Positions 1 through 8,577 of a stretch of DNA of 39,059 nucleotides are shown in pieces. Both the position numbers and the translations under genes were made by a program. The stretch comes from Planctomycetaceae bacterium (GTDB taxonomy: Bacteria; Planctomycetota; Phycisphaerae; Phycisphaerales; SM1A02). Numbering within the stretch: the stretch's first letter is position 1; each line of letters starts with the position of its first letter. Under the pieces are notes generated by a model, which worked only from the letters and a program-made list of their open reading frames with translations, had not been told where the DNA came from and did not search any database. The stretch spans positions 1 to 39,059 of the forward strand of contig CANJHD010000020.1 in NCBI GenBank assembly GCA_947474065.1, in the 5' to 3' direction.

Positions 1-773
1 CCCATGGTGATTGCTCTGTAGGTCCGCTGGCCTTTGGCCTTCTGCTCAGCGGGGACGTGATCTGCGTTGATCGAAAGGAACCAGCGAATACGCGCGTGCT
101 CGAGTTCAAGAACGCCTGCAGCGCAGTCTTCCCGGTGCATGTTCACCGTGGATCCCGTTTGCTTACCAAAGATCCAAGAAAGCATGTCAAAGAAATGCAC
201 TCCGATATTCGTGGCGATACCGCCAGACTTGGCCATGTCGCCCTTCCAACTTTGGTGGTACCAACGCCCGCGAGACGTGATGTAAGCGATGTCAACATCA
301 ACCACGTCCTTCGCGTTGCGGTACTTCTCACGAAGTGCAATGATGGCAGGGTGCAGTCTCAACTGAAGAATGGTGTAAATGTTCTTGCCGCTCTCACGCT
401 GCAACTCCTCGAGCGCGTCAATGTTCCAAGGGTTCAGCACAATCGGCTTTTCGCAAATCGCGTGCGCCTGATTCCGCAGGGCGAACCGAATGTGCGAGTC
501 GTGCAGATAGTTGGGGGAGCAAATACCAACGTAATCGATCTTGTCGCCACGGCGTCGACGCTTTTCGACATGGCGATCAAAGCGCTCGAACTCAGTGAAG
601 AAGTGGGCGTCGGGGAAGTGACTATCGATCACCCCAACGCTGTCATTCGGGTCGAAGGCGGCGACGAGGTCGTTGCCTGTGTCTTTGATGGCCTTCATGT
701 GGCGCGGCGCGATGTAGCCAGCGGCGCCGATGAGAGCGAAATTGAGCGGTGAGGTAGATGGTGAAGTAGTCAT
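1..773 (-). CDS. wlbA: UDP-N-acetyl-2-amino-2-deoxyglucuronate dehydrogenase, WlbA/WbpB type (3' end cut by window edge)
   Basis: The reading frame opens at ATG 773-771 and runs off the left edge after 257 codons, so the C-terminus is missing. The protein belongs to the Gfo/Idh/MocA NAD-dependent oxidoreductases. It has a Rossmann glycine motif (GAAGYIA, residues 16-22), the EKP motif (108-110) and a GGIATNIGVHFFDM segment typical of WlbA/WbpB. In that family the enzyme oxidises C3 of UDP-GlcNAc-uronate; a WbpE-type aminotransferase and a WbpD-type acetyltransferase then make the 2,3-diacetamido sugar. That role agrees with the WbpI-like epimerase at 21001 and the WbpG/HisH/HisF-like genes further right. 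The family runs to roughly 310-350 residues, so about a fifth of the protein lies outside. Confidence in the family is high; the exact substrate is inferred. Confidence 0.9.
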   Translation of the reverse strand, partial: MTTSPSTSPLNFALIGAAGYIAPRHMKAIKDTGNDLVAAFDPNDSVGVIDSHFPDAHFFTEFERFDRHVEKRRRRGDKIDYVGICSPNYLHDSHIRFALRNQAHAICEKPIVLNPWNIDALEELQRESGKNIYTILQLRLHPAIIALREKYRNAKDVVDVDIAYITSRGRWYHQSWKGDMAKSGGIATNIGVHFFDMLSWIFGKQTGSTVNMHREDCAAGVLELEHARIRWFLSINADHVPAEQKAKGQRTYRAITM

Positions 774-930
774 TGGGGTTGCTTATCTAGCGGTCATCGA
801 GTCTCAAAGGAAGGTCGGGAGACCAAAGGCGAACCGCACTGTAGCCGCCCCGACATTCGATCGGCATAATTCCCCATGAACAATAGCAAGCGCGCGCAAA
901 TCTACGCCCGTTGCCACTCGAAATCCATGA
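774..930. other. Intergenic gap upstream of wlbA-like gene
   Basis: This 157-nt gap separates the GT2 gene from the wlbA-like gene, both on the minus strand. No gene is visible. It is the likely site of a promoter for the wlbA-like gene, but I cannot point to convincing -35/-10 boxes or a terminator hairpin with a T-tract. Confidence 0.4.
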
Positions 931-1842
931 TTATTCGGATCTAGAATGATGCATTACTCGGCTCTGCCCCTCATTTCCAAGCCGACTTTCCACCAACTTC
1001 TGCTCAATCTGTAACTCATATGAACTGATAAACAGACAAAAACGCCACCCGGTAACGCCGTCCAAAAACCCGAGTTTCAGGAAGTACATCCATAGGAACC
1101 GCAACAGGAATTTAGCGGGTAGATGTGGGTAGACGAATCGCTTCACCCAACGGCGGCGCTCAAGGGGACCGCCCAGTAGCCGCGCGGAGAGATTATCGCA
1201 CCGATCAGAACGTTCTTGCGCCACAATCGCCCGCGCCTCCAGTGTTGAATATCGATTGTGCTTAGCGATGTAGTGCTCAAGCGGTCGGCGGTCGTTGTGC
1301 TCCAAATCACCACCCCTAACAAACCCAACAGGTCCATTCGCGATCATGTGCTCGTGCACATCTCGCTCTTCATAGCGAGCTTGTCCACGCTTGAATAGCC
1401 GAACGTTCCATGACGGGTAGTAGCCACAGTGACGAATGATGCCGCCGAGAAACACGAAGTATCGATTGATGTGGAAGGCTGCCTCCGGAACAGAATCTAC
1501 CGGACGGGCGGCGATCTGACAGATGGCTTCGCGCAGTTGTGGCGTCACAGCCTCGTCCGCATCAAGAATGAGAATCCAAGGCGCCTGAATATCAAGATTG
1601 TCTATCGCCCAGTTCTTTTGTCGCGCATACCCCAGCCAGTCGCGGTGAACTACTTCGCACCCAGCAGCTCGCGCTACCTCCACAGTACGGTCTGTTGATC
1701 CGGAATCCACAACCCAAACGCGATCGGCCCAAGAGGTAATTGTTGGCAAGGTATGAGTGAGGTTTAACTCCTCGTCCCGGACGATCATCACTACCTCGAT
1801 ATTTGAGGGTTTGCGCTTGTCTGGGGAGTGAGTAGTCGTCAT
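931..1842 (-). CDS. Glycosyltransferase family 2 (WaaE/KdtX-like)
   Basis: This 303-residue protein has a GT-A fold N-terminus. It shows the IVVMIVRDEE-type nucleotide-binding strand (here IEVVMIVRDEE), WVVDSGSTDRT, a GYARQKNWAID segment and the metal-binding DADEAV (DxD) motif near residue 93. These are typical of the family 2 transferases related to WaaE/KdtX that add a sugar to lipopolysaccharide core or a surface glycan. The C-terminal third is basic and partly hydrophobic (FLLRFLWMYFLKLGFLDG), which fits membrane association at the cytoplasmic face. Its ATG lies four bases after the cysS stop codon, so the two are almost certainly co-transcribed. The acceptor and donor sugars cannot be read from the sequence. 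Confidence 0.9.
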   Translation of the reverse strand: MTTTHSPDKRKPSNIEVVMIVRDEELNLTHTLPTITSWADRVWVVDSGSTDRTVEVARAAGCEVVHRDWLGYARQKNWAIDNLDIQAPWILILDADEAVTPQLREAICQIAARPVDSVPEAAFHINRYFVFLGGIIRHCGYYPSWNVRLFKRGQARYEERDVHEHMIANGPVGFVRGGDLEHNDRRPLEHYIAKHNRYSTLEARAIVAQERSDRCDNLSARLLGGPLERRRWVKRFVYPHLPAKFLLRFLWMYFLKLGFLDGVTGWRFCLFISSYELQIEQKLVESRLGNEGQSRVMHHSRSE

Positions 1843-1846
1843 TTAG

Positions 1847-3406
1847 TTAAGCCATCGACCACGTTGCGCCCTGCGGTCCATCTTTCACTGCCACGCCAAG
1901 TTTCGTCAGCTCGGCTCGCACACGGTCGCTTTCAGGCCAGTCCTTCGCAGCACGCGCGGCGGCGCGTTGTGTGATGAGGGTCTCGACAGCGGAGATAAAT
2001 TCTGGACTTTGAGCCGGTGCTGCCCCGGCAACAGGGGTGTTGCGCCCAAGGACACCCAGTACCGAGTCCATGGCGAGCAAGCTGGCAAGTTCGCGGTGGG
2101 GGCATACCGAAGTGTGTGCCTCTGGCGGAGCGCCGACCGCCTCGTTGAGTGCTGCTATGGCACGCGAGACGTTTAAGTCATCGCAAAGCGCTTCGGTGAA
2201 TTGTGCGAGCGCACGTTCAAGCGGACCTGGGTCGAGATGCTCGCCTGCCGCCACGCTCTGTTTGGCGCTACCGACGAGTTGTGCTTGCATGCGTGACCAC
2301 CGATCAACCATTCGTTGGCAGTCCTGCAGCCCCTGCATAGTGAAGTTGGCGTTGCTGCGGTAATGCGTTCGGACTAACTCCAGGCGCAAAGCTGCAGGGG
2401 TTACACCCTTGGCAAAGAGATCGCGCGCGGTGAAGAAGTTTCCCTTGGACTTTGACATCTTCTCGCCCTCAACTTGGAGGTGGCGAGTGTGGAACCAGTG
2501 ACGAGCGAATACAGGAAGACTGGTTGCACAGCAACTCTGCGCGACTTCGCACTCATGGTGGGGAAAGATGTTGTCTTCGCCGCCAGAGTGGATGTCAATC
2601 TCATCACCGAGCAACATGCGCGCCATAGCGCTGCATTCAATATGCCAACCTGGGTAGCCCTCGCCCCATGGGGACGGCCAACGCATGAGGTGTTTGGAAT
2701 CCGGCTTCCAGAGTAAAAAGTCAGCGGGATGGCGCTTGACTGCCTGATGGGCCGCATCAATACGGTCACCGGCGCCTTCGCGCAGTTGATCGAGCGTGTT
2801 TCCTGATAGTCGTCCGTATGCGGGGAATGAACGGACATCAAAGTAGACGGCGCCGTCTTGCGCGACATACGCGTGACCTCCCGCGACTAGTTGCTCAATC
2901 ATCACAACCATCTGCGGGATGCAACGCGTTGGGCGAGGCATCAGCGTGTCTGGATTACCGCCGGAAGTGCGAATGGCTTCAGCCTCAATGGCGACTTTGA
3001 GTCCAAGGTGACGCGCATCCTCAAGGAAGCGCGCGGCATAGAAGTCGGCTATCGCGGTTGGACTTGAAGGGTCAATGTCGGCTGATGCGCCAGGCGGCAA
3101 TTTGCCGGACTTCTTCGCCTCTGCCAAACGTCTACCAGCCACGGCCATCTTGTCCTCACCACCGCCGTCGGCAGAGGAGTCTTCGGTCATGTGGCCGACG
3201 TCGGTGATGTTCATGACATGCTTGACGCGGTGGCCCAGCAGTTCGAGTGTTCGACGCAGGATGTCTGCATTCAAGAAGGAGCGGAAGTTCCCGATGTGCG
3301 CGTCGTCGTAGACGGTGGGGCCGCAGGAGTAGAAGGACAACGCAAGTCGCGTCCCTATAATGCACTCTTGGCGCGTAAGCGAGTTGTAAAGCCGAGCATC
3401 CCTCAT
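1847..3406 (-). CDS. cysS: Cysteinyl-tRNA synthetase
   Basis: Class I aminoacyl-tRNA synthetase that charges tRNA-Cys in the cytoplasm. The HIGH-type motif is HIGN (residues 37-40) and the KMSKS loop is at 316-320. Zinc ligands expected from the family are present: C28, C258 in WHIECSAM, and H283 and E287 in the FPHHECE segment. I start it at ATG 3406, which gives 519 residues beginning [10 protein letters not shown]; the open frame extends 31 codons further upstream but that extension looks unlike the family. At 519 residues it is longer than the usual 460-500, with an extra polar, glycine- and aspartate-rich stretch around residues 75-112. A housekeeping gene inside a polysaccharide locus is unusual; it leads an operon with the GT2 gene and probably marks chromosomal backbone beside imported DNA. 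Confidence 0.96.
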   Translation of the reverse strand: MRDARLYNSLTRQECIIGTRLALSFYSCGPTVYDDAHIGNFRSFLNADILRRTLELLGHRVKHVMNITDVGHMTEDSSADGGGEDKMAVAGRRLAEAKKSGKLPPGASADIDPSSPTAIADFYAARFLEDARHLGLKVAIEAEAIRTSGGNPDTLMPRPTRCIPQMVVMIEQLVAGGHAYVAQDGAVYFDVRSFPAYGRLSGNTLDQLREGAGDRIDAAHQAVKRHPADFLLWKPDSKHLMRWPSPWGEGYPGWHIECSAMARMLLGDEIDIHSGGEDNIFPHHECEVAQSCCATSLPVFARHWFHTRHLQVEGEKMSKSKGNFFTARDLFAKGVTPAALRLELVRTHYRSNANFTMQGLQDCQRMVDRWSRMQAQLVGSAKQSVAAGEHLDPGPLERALAQFTEALCDDLNVSRAIAALNEAVGAPPEAHTSVCPHRELASLLAMDSVLGVLGRNTPVAGAAPAQSPEFISAVETLITQRAAARAAKDWPESDRVRAELTKLGVAVKDGPQGATWSMA

Positions 3407-3640
3407 GTCTGGATCATAGAGACCCCGTGATGTAGTTTCTTGAATCTGCGTGATTCCTTGCGAAACACAACCAATCAGCACGACTCTGAACGGTAGCAAA
3501 TCACATTTGAAATGCTGGTCAGCGCACTCGGCGGGCGCGCCGTATGCTCAATCGTCTCGGGTCATGCAACGAAGCCAAATCGGGACCCCAACAAGCGACT
3601 TCTACGGGCGATTGCCCGACATGGTTTGTGGAATTATTGA
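3407..3640. promoter_or_regulatory. Divergent intergenic region between cysS and the glycosyltransferase-deacetylase gene
   Basis: These 234 bases separate two divergently oriented genes and so should hold promoters for both the cysS-GT2 operon and the rightward polysaccharide operon. I see no unambiguous promoter boxes or T-box-like leader for cysS. Confidence 0.4.
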
Positions 3641-5920
3641 TTGAGCCAGGCCCATTTGAACAATTCATCGCACTCTGAGCACCGCCCTGCGCGCGTGCTG
3701 ATTGTGAACCAAAGTTTCTGGCCAGACGTTGTGGCGACTGCGCAACAAGCGGATGACCTCGCGCGATTTTTGGTCAGGCGTGGAGACGAGGTCACGGTCA
3801 TAGCTTCGCGAAGCCTGTACGGGAAAAAGGGATCACGGCTCGCACCAGTCGATTCAAACGAAGGAGTGAAGATACATCGGGTCTCTCAAAACCTCTTTGA
3901 TAAGCGAGGGATCGGAACAAGAGCGATCGATTATCTGCGCTTCAACCTCGCCTGCATGCTAAAGGCCCTGCTACTACCACGACAAGATGTAGTCATCTGC
4001 TTAACGACACCGCCATTCATCGCACTCACAGGTGTCTTGCTGCGGCTACTAAAGGGCACGCGCTTCGTGTATTGGACAATGGACCTCTACCCAGACCTGC
4101 CCGTAGAAGCTGGGTTCATTCGGCGGAATGGACCGCTGCACAAAGTTCTAGGTGCAATAGATGTTCTTTGCTTAAGTAGAGCCGATACCGTCGTGACCCT
4201 CGGGCGCTGCATGTACCGTCGTATCCTTGCGAAGGGGATCGCTCCTGAACGAGTCACGACGATCCACCCATGGGCCGATCCGACAGAGATCTTCGAACTC
4301 CCCGCTCGTAGATTCGAACCGCCCGTCGACGCGCTTGGGAAGCTGCGGACGAGTACAACTGCTCCCTATGCACAAAATCGATTCCGCAAAGAGTGGGATA
4401 TTGGAGATCGATTCGTCATCCAATATTCGGGCAACTTTGGGCTCGGCCATGATGCCGATACTGTGTGCAGGGCCATGCTTTCCACCAAAGACGATGACGA
4501 AATCAGGTGGGTGATTGTCGGTGATGGCATCATGGTGCCGAAGGTAGTGCGCTTTGTCCAAGAGCACCACATTTCCAATGTGATCATCCGGCCGTACCAG
4601 CCACGCGAGCGGCTGAACGAACTCATAGCGCTCGGTGATGTCCACTTAGTGTTGATGGTGCCGGCATTTGAGGGGGTTATCCTGCCGAGCAAACTCTTTG
4701 GCATCTTAGCCGCAGGTAGACCCGTTATCTTTGTCGGGCCTCAGGAGAGCGAGATCTCACACGTCATTCAGGAAAGCAGTTGCGGATTTGTGGTGCCAAA
4801 TGGGAACTCCACAGCATTACTCTGTGGAATTCGGGAACTGAGGGAGAATCCAACTCTTGCGCTCGCTCTCGGTCACAGAGGGCGAAAAGCCCTAGAAACG
4901 CGCTACTCCATGCAAAATGCGTGTGAGTCGTGGTACGGGCTTCTGCACAAAGAGCATTCGCCAACAGTAAGTACTCCAAACACAGAAGCCCCAGTCAACA
5001 AAGTTAGCCGTGTTCGAGTTTTGGATCGGAATGAATCAATCCCCGCCATTAGCAGGGCGTTGCCGACACACGTACTCACCTTTGACATAGAAGACTGGTT
5101 TCACATCATTGCGATCCCTGGTCTCAATGACGACAAGTCTTGGCAAGGGTTCCCATCAATTGTGGAGCGTTATACGGATCTCATTCTGCAGGAACTCTCT
5201 AATCGAAACGCGACGGCGACTTTCTTTGTACTTGGGTGGATCGCCCAGAGGTACCCCAATCTAGTCCGAGCGATTGGCAACGAAGGTCACGAGATTGCTA
5301 GCCACTCTTTTTGGCATCGACCGATCTACTCGCTCTCCCCAGACGATTTCCGCCGCGACACCATCGATAGTTTGAAGGCAATCGAAGACGCTATCGGCGT
5401 GCGAGTGACTGGCTACCGAGCCCCAAGTTTCAGCATCGTGCCAGGTACAGAATGGGCGTTTGATGTCCTTGCGGAAAGTGGAATACAGTGGGATTCGAGC
5501 CTATTCCCAGGCGAGCGAGCTCACGGTGGCTATCCCTGTACCCCAGGGCCACACATGATTACCTCGCCGAGTGGATACCGCCTAGCAGAATTGCCGATGA
5601 GCACACTTCGGATTGGCAAGAGGGCTGTTGGCTTCTCGGGGGGGGGGTACCTCCGACTGTTACCAAAGCAGGTGATCCAGTATGGCATCAATCAAGGGGC
5701 AGCAAATGGCCACGGGACCGTCATCTATCTCCACCCACGAGACTTTGCGACTGACTGCCCCTACGCACCGATGCCACTCCACCGCGCATTCCGGTGCTAC
5801 TGGGGACTCGACTCGACCCTACCAAAGTTCAGGTGGCTACTCGAAGATTTCCGATTCGTTACTTGCTCTGAGGCATTGAAGCCGCTTTTGCAAACAATGA
5901 ACACTTCTAAGGAGCGCTAA
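3641..5920 (+). CDS. Fused glycosyltransferase (GT4) - polysaccharide deacetylase (NodB/DUF3473 type)
   Basis: A 759-residue two-domain protein. Residues about 15-430 form a GT-B glycosyltransferase of the WcaI-like GT4 group (RVLIVNQSFWP start, then VIQYSGNFGLGHD and an ILPSKLFGILAAGRPVIFVG nucleotide-sugar region). After a polar linker, residues about 475-759 form a polysaccharide deacetylase. It carries the aspartate motif TFDIEDW (D482, D485), metal histidines H555 and H559 (SHSFWH), the TGYRAPSFSI arm, and a C-terminal region like DUF3473 proteins of exopolysaccharide/exosortase systems. A TGA lies directly before the TTG at 3641 and no ATG is available near the N-terminus, so the start is TTG 3641 or a nearby TTG/GTG. 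A run of ten G (5638-5647) lies inside the deacetylase part. The fusion suggests sugar transfer and N-deacetylation of the same glycan, though NodB domains usually act outside the cytoplasm. Confidence 0.88.
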   Translation: MSQAHLNNSSHSEHRPARVLIVNQSFWPDVVATAQQADDLARFLVRRGDEVTVIASRSLYGKKGSRLAPVDSNEGVKIHRVSQNLFDKRGIGTRAIDYLRFNLACMLKALLLPRQDVVICLTTPPFIALTGVLLRLLKGTRFVYWTMDLYPDLPVEAGFIRRNGPLHKVLGAIDVLCLSRADTVVTLGRCMYRRILAKGIAPERVTTIHPWADPTEIFELPARRFEPPVDALGKLRTSTTAPYAQNRFRKEWDIGDRFVIQYSGNFGLGHDADTVCRAMLSTKDDDEIRWVIVGDGIMVPKVVRFVQEHHISNVIIRPYQPRERLNELIALGDVHLVLMVPAFEGVILPSKLFGILAAGRPVIFVGPQESEISHVIQESSCGFVVPNGNSTALLCGIRELRENPTLALALGHRGRKALETRYSMQNACESWYGLLHKEHSPTVSTPNTEAPVNKVSRVRVLDRNESIPAISRALPTHVLTFDIEDWFHIIAIPGLNDDKSWQGFPSIVERYTDLILQELSNRNATATFFVLGWIAQRYPNLVRAIGNEGHEIASHSFWHRPIYSLSPDDFRRDTIDSLKAIEDAIGVRVTGYRAPSFSIVPGTEWAFDVLAESGIQWDSSLFPGERAHGGYPCTPGPHMITSPSGYRLAELPMSTLRIGKRAVGFSGGGYLRLLPKQVIQYGINQGAANGHGTVIYLHPRDFATDCPYAPMPLHRAFRCYWGLDSTLPKFRWLLEDFRFVTCSEALKPLLQTMNTSKER
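5638..5647 (+). repeat. Homopolymer of ten G inside the deacetylase coding sequence
   Basis: Ten consecutive G encode the end of a serine codon and three glycines (around residues 666-669). Gain or loss of one base would shift the frame and replace the last roughly 90 residues. Such tracts can act as slippage (phase-variation) sites and are also error-prone in sequencing. Confidence 0.85.
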
Positions 5921-5982
5921 CAAACCGCTTGGGGGATCGACAAACTCATCGAACATACTTGTCACCAGGCAGGTGCGACACC

Positions 5983-6002
5983 ACCCCATTGGAGAGTGGG
6001 GT
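5983..6002. terminator. Possible weak hairpin after the glycosyltransferase-deacetylase gene
   Basis: A perfect 6-bp inverted repeat (ACCCCA / TGGGGT) with an 8-base loop lies 62 bases after the stop. No T-tract follows, so a role as an intrinsic terminator is uncertain. Confidence 0.25.
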
Positions 6003-6196
6003 ACAGAAGTTCTAAGGGTGCAGGTAAGTTCCCTCAAATTCCACAAACAAAGTAGCACGCCCCGCTTGCGGCTCTATGCATTACATCGATAGAGCCACCA
6101 TTCGTGTTTAACGATTCCAGCGATTCCGGTCAGATATGTGCCCTTACGCCGACTGCCGTACTGCTGCCGAATAAAGATAAAGTGTTAACACGTCAA

Positions 6197-7723
6197 ATGC
6201 AGCAAGTACCGCAAACCAAATCGTCGTCTTTCGGGGCCCAGGCGCTTAATGGCGGATTGTGGACGGCACTTCAAGTAGTCGTCAACAAGGGCGTGTCCAT
6301 GCTCGGCACCCTTATCAATCTGTACCTACTGTCGCCAAGAGAAGTGGGTATTGCGACCGTAGCCCTAAGCACGCAGTCGCTAATCATGGTGCTGCCTGCG
6401 TTCACGATGACCGATGCGCTGATCGCTCGACCAAACTCAATGCGGTCGCTCATCCCCGATGCGTTGAAGTGGTGCATATGGACTTCAATTCCAATGATTG
6501 CAGCCATACTCGCGTGGGGCTGGTGGCAGGCGGGCATGCAACATGACGGGGACTACATGCGCGCGGCTGTTGTGATTGCCTTTCGGCCCGTAGTGGATCT
6601 GTTTCTGTTTGGACCCCAGACACGATTACGATCAGATTTAGCATTTGCAGTGATGGCGCGCATCGACATGGTGTGCTTCATTGGATCGACAGTTCTAAGC
6701 GTTGCAATGGCAGCGATGGGCTTTGGTTTCATCAGTATTCTGGTCCCGCCCATAGCCCTCACGGCAGTGCGCGCACTCTTGTATCGCACGGCTGACCAAG
6801 TGCCGCATTCACAACCAACGCCCGGCGCCCCCGACGCAGACCGCGCCATTATGCACGAGTATTTGCTGTCTGGGCTCGGCCAGTATGTCCACGGCGGACT
6901 GATCATGGTGGCACCGCTGATCTTGGTTTACTTCTTTGATGAAGTTGTAACTGGACTCTTCCAGAACGCCTACCAACTGTCCGCCGTGATAAATTTGATT
7001 GTCGCAACAGGAATCGGACTGGTTCTGCAGCCAATATTCGCGCAAATGCAGGGGGATCTTCGGCGTCAGCAACAGGCATTCATTCGATCGTGCTCCGTCA
7101 TTGCCGCTGTCGCTATACCCGGATGCGTGTGCCAAGCGGTGCTGGCAGGTCCGGCACTCCGCTTAATCCTGCCAGAAAAGTGGCTTGGCGTAATTCCCAT
7201 GACGGTAATAATGAGTATTGGCATGGCGTTCTGTTTCACTGCAAACCCAGCGATGGCTCTCCTCAAAGCACAGGGAAGATTCACAACATTCCTGATTTGG
7301 CAGAGCATCCAATTCGTCATTGTTACTCTCGGAATGCTTCTTGTGGGTCGGACTTGGCCAGAGGCAGGACCGCTTCCAATCGTCGCTGTCTATGGGCTCT
7401 ATCACATAGTGATGAGCCCGATCGGGGTGTTTCTCTGCGTACGCGGAAGCGGTTTGACAGGTCACGCGCAACTGACCATCTTTGCACGTCCATTGCTTGG
7501 GACCGTCGCTGCCTTGATCCCAGTTGGCGGGTTATATTGGGCACTCTCCTTCTTGCCTATATCGTGGCAACGAGACATGCTGACCGTGCTACTTGCACCA
7601 ACTGTAATGCTCCTCACCTACCCGTCGATCCTGAGGTACTTGGATCCAGCAAATTTTTTGGAATGTTGCAAAGTACTCGCTCCCGCTCGTCATGCATTGA
7701 AGCGCATTTGTACCCCTCAATGA
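6197..7723 (+). CDS. Polysaccharide flippase 1 (MOP/Wzx-like)
   Basis: An integral membrane protein of about 508 residues starting MQQVPQTKSS at ATG 6197; an in-frame GTG at 6104 would add 31 residues that look uncharacteristic. The first hydrophobic segment follows a GAQALNGGLWTALQVVVNKGVSMLGTL-type signature seen at the start of oligosaccharide flippases of the MOP (multidrug/oligosaccharidyl-lipid/polysaccharide) superfamily. Roughly 12 hydrophobic helices are visible across the length. Such proteins move undecaprenyl-linked repeat units across the inner membrane for Wzy-dependent polymerisation. The gene follows the glycosyltransferase-deacetylase fusion in the same direction after a 180-300 base gap. 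The transported glycan is unknown, and a second flippase lies at 8578. Confidence 0.87.
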   Translation: MQQVPQTKSSSFGAQALNGGLWTALQVVVNKGVSMLGTLINLYLLSPREVGIATVALSTQSLIMVLPAFTMTDALIARPNSMRSLIPDALKWCIWTSIPMIAAILAWGWWQAGMQHDGDYMRAAVVIAFRPVVDLFLFGPQTRLRSDLAFAVMARIDMVCFIGSTVLSVAMAAMGFGFISILVPPIALTAVRALLYRTADQVPHSQPTPGAPDADRAIMHEYLLSGLGQYVHGGLIMVAPLILVYFFDEVVTGLFQNAYQLSAVINLIVATGIGLVLQPIFAQMQGDLRRQQQAFIRSCSVIAAVAIPGCVCQAVLAGPALRLILPEKWLGVIPMTVIMSIGMAFCFTANPAMALLKAQGRFTTFLIWQSIQFVIVTLGMLLVGRTWPEAGPLPIVAVYGLYHIVMSPIGVFLCVRGSGLTGHAQLTIFARPLLGTVAALIPVGGLYWALSFLPISWQRDMLTVLLAPTVMLLTYPSILRYLDPANFLECCKVLAPARHALKRICTPQ

Positions 7724-7867
7724 GTACGGCATCTACTGTCTTCAAACTCTGCGCAGCACCACGCCATACTGTGGATGCGAATCATCCATCCTGACCGATA
7801 CGATCCACCAAACATGCGCTCACCAAGAGTGTCGCCAGCGGCGCTAGCGCTCAAGATGCTGCTTTAC

Positions 7868-8428
7868 TCATGTCGCGATAGCCCGATCAAACTTGCCAAC
7901 GAGATACGCCGGGTGAAGAACGGGCGGACTTGTAATGAGCTTCTGCCAATCCGCTGGAGTGAATCCGAGTTTCTTACATAAATAGGCGATATTTCGTTCA
8001 GCTGTTTCTTGTGACATTGGTGCTTCGGTAAGGCACTTCATGGCATCCGGACGACTCAAGAGTCCCGAAGCAATCAAACTAGCCACATAGGCGCGGTGTT
8101 TATCAATGCCGAAGCGCATGGGCAAGTGAACCGACTGAAATGTACGAGTGAAGACTTTATCACAGTGCTTTCCGCCATATTCGCGCCAACCAAACTCTTC
8201 AATTAGCGTGCGCTTAGCCACTGCCGGATCGAAGCGGATGTCGTCCAAGATGCGCCAGGCGCGAACCGTTAGATGTATGGCTGAACTATCCGATAGCGAA
8301 GCCATGAGTAAGTAGGGAATCGCCGTGCGAGAGCTATGTTTCCAAAGCGTTGCCACACCGTGCGTCAGCGAACTAGGTCGTTCGCGCCGTGTCCCCATGC
8401 GTTTGAGAGAATGCTCTCGGACGCCCAT
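7868..8428 (-). pseudogene. Truncated WbpG-like N-acetyl sugar amidotransferase remnant (C-terminal part only)
   Basis: The 186-codon frame matches, over its last roughly 130 residues, the C-terminal part of the two full-length WbpG-like proteins at 26166 and 30278. Shared landmarks in order are FGWREYGGKHCDKVFTR (GWxxYxxKHxxxxFTR), LPMRFGIDKHRAYVASLI, a block of alternating helices, and a final S/APP motif. The N-terminal zinc motif and the SGGxDS PP-loop needed for catalysis are absent, and the first 55 or so residues do not resemble the family. The remnant points opposite to both neighbouring flippase genes. I read it as the leftover of an older amidotransferase gene, probably non-functional. 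It could in principle be expressed as a small stand-alone protein, since the frame itself is intact. Confidence 0.72.
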
Positions 8429-8577
8429 TTTCCACTAGAGAGAAACGTATGAACTCGGCACTCGCTAGCCGATCGACAAACAGTTGATGCGATGGCATGG
8501 CCTTATGGAACATCGCAGTTCGGCACTCCTAATGGTCTCCACTTCGACCTATTTAGTACTGTAAACTAAACTTCTAT

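Noticed and set aside
57-752. Long plus-strand open frame of 231 codons
   Set aside because: The minus strand of the same stretch encodes an unmistakable WlbA-type dehydrogenase; the plus frame resembles nothing and is a codon-bias shadow.
7090-7794. Plus-strand open frame of 234 codons overlapping flippase 1
   Set aside because: Cysteine- and arginine-rich, without motifs, and fully overlapped by a clear membrane-transport protein in another frame.
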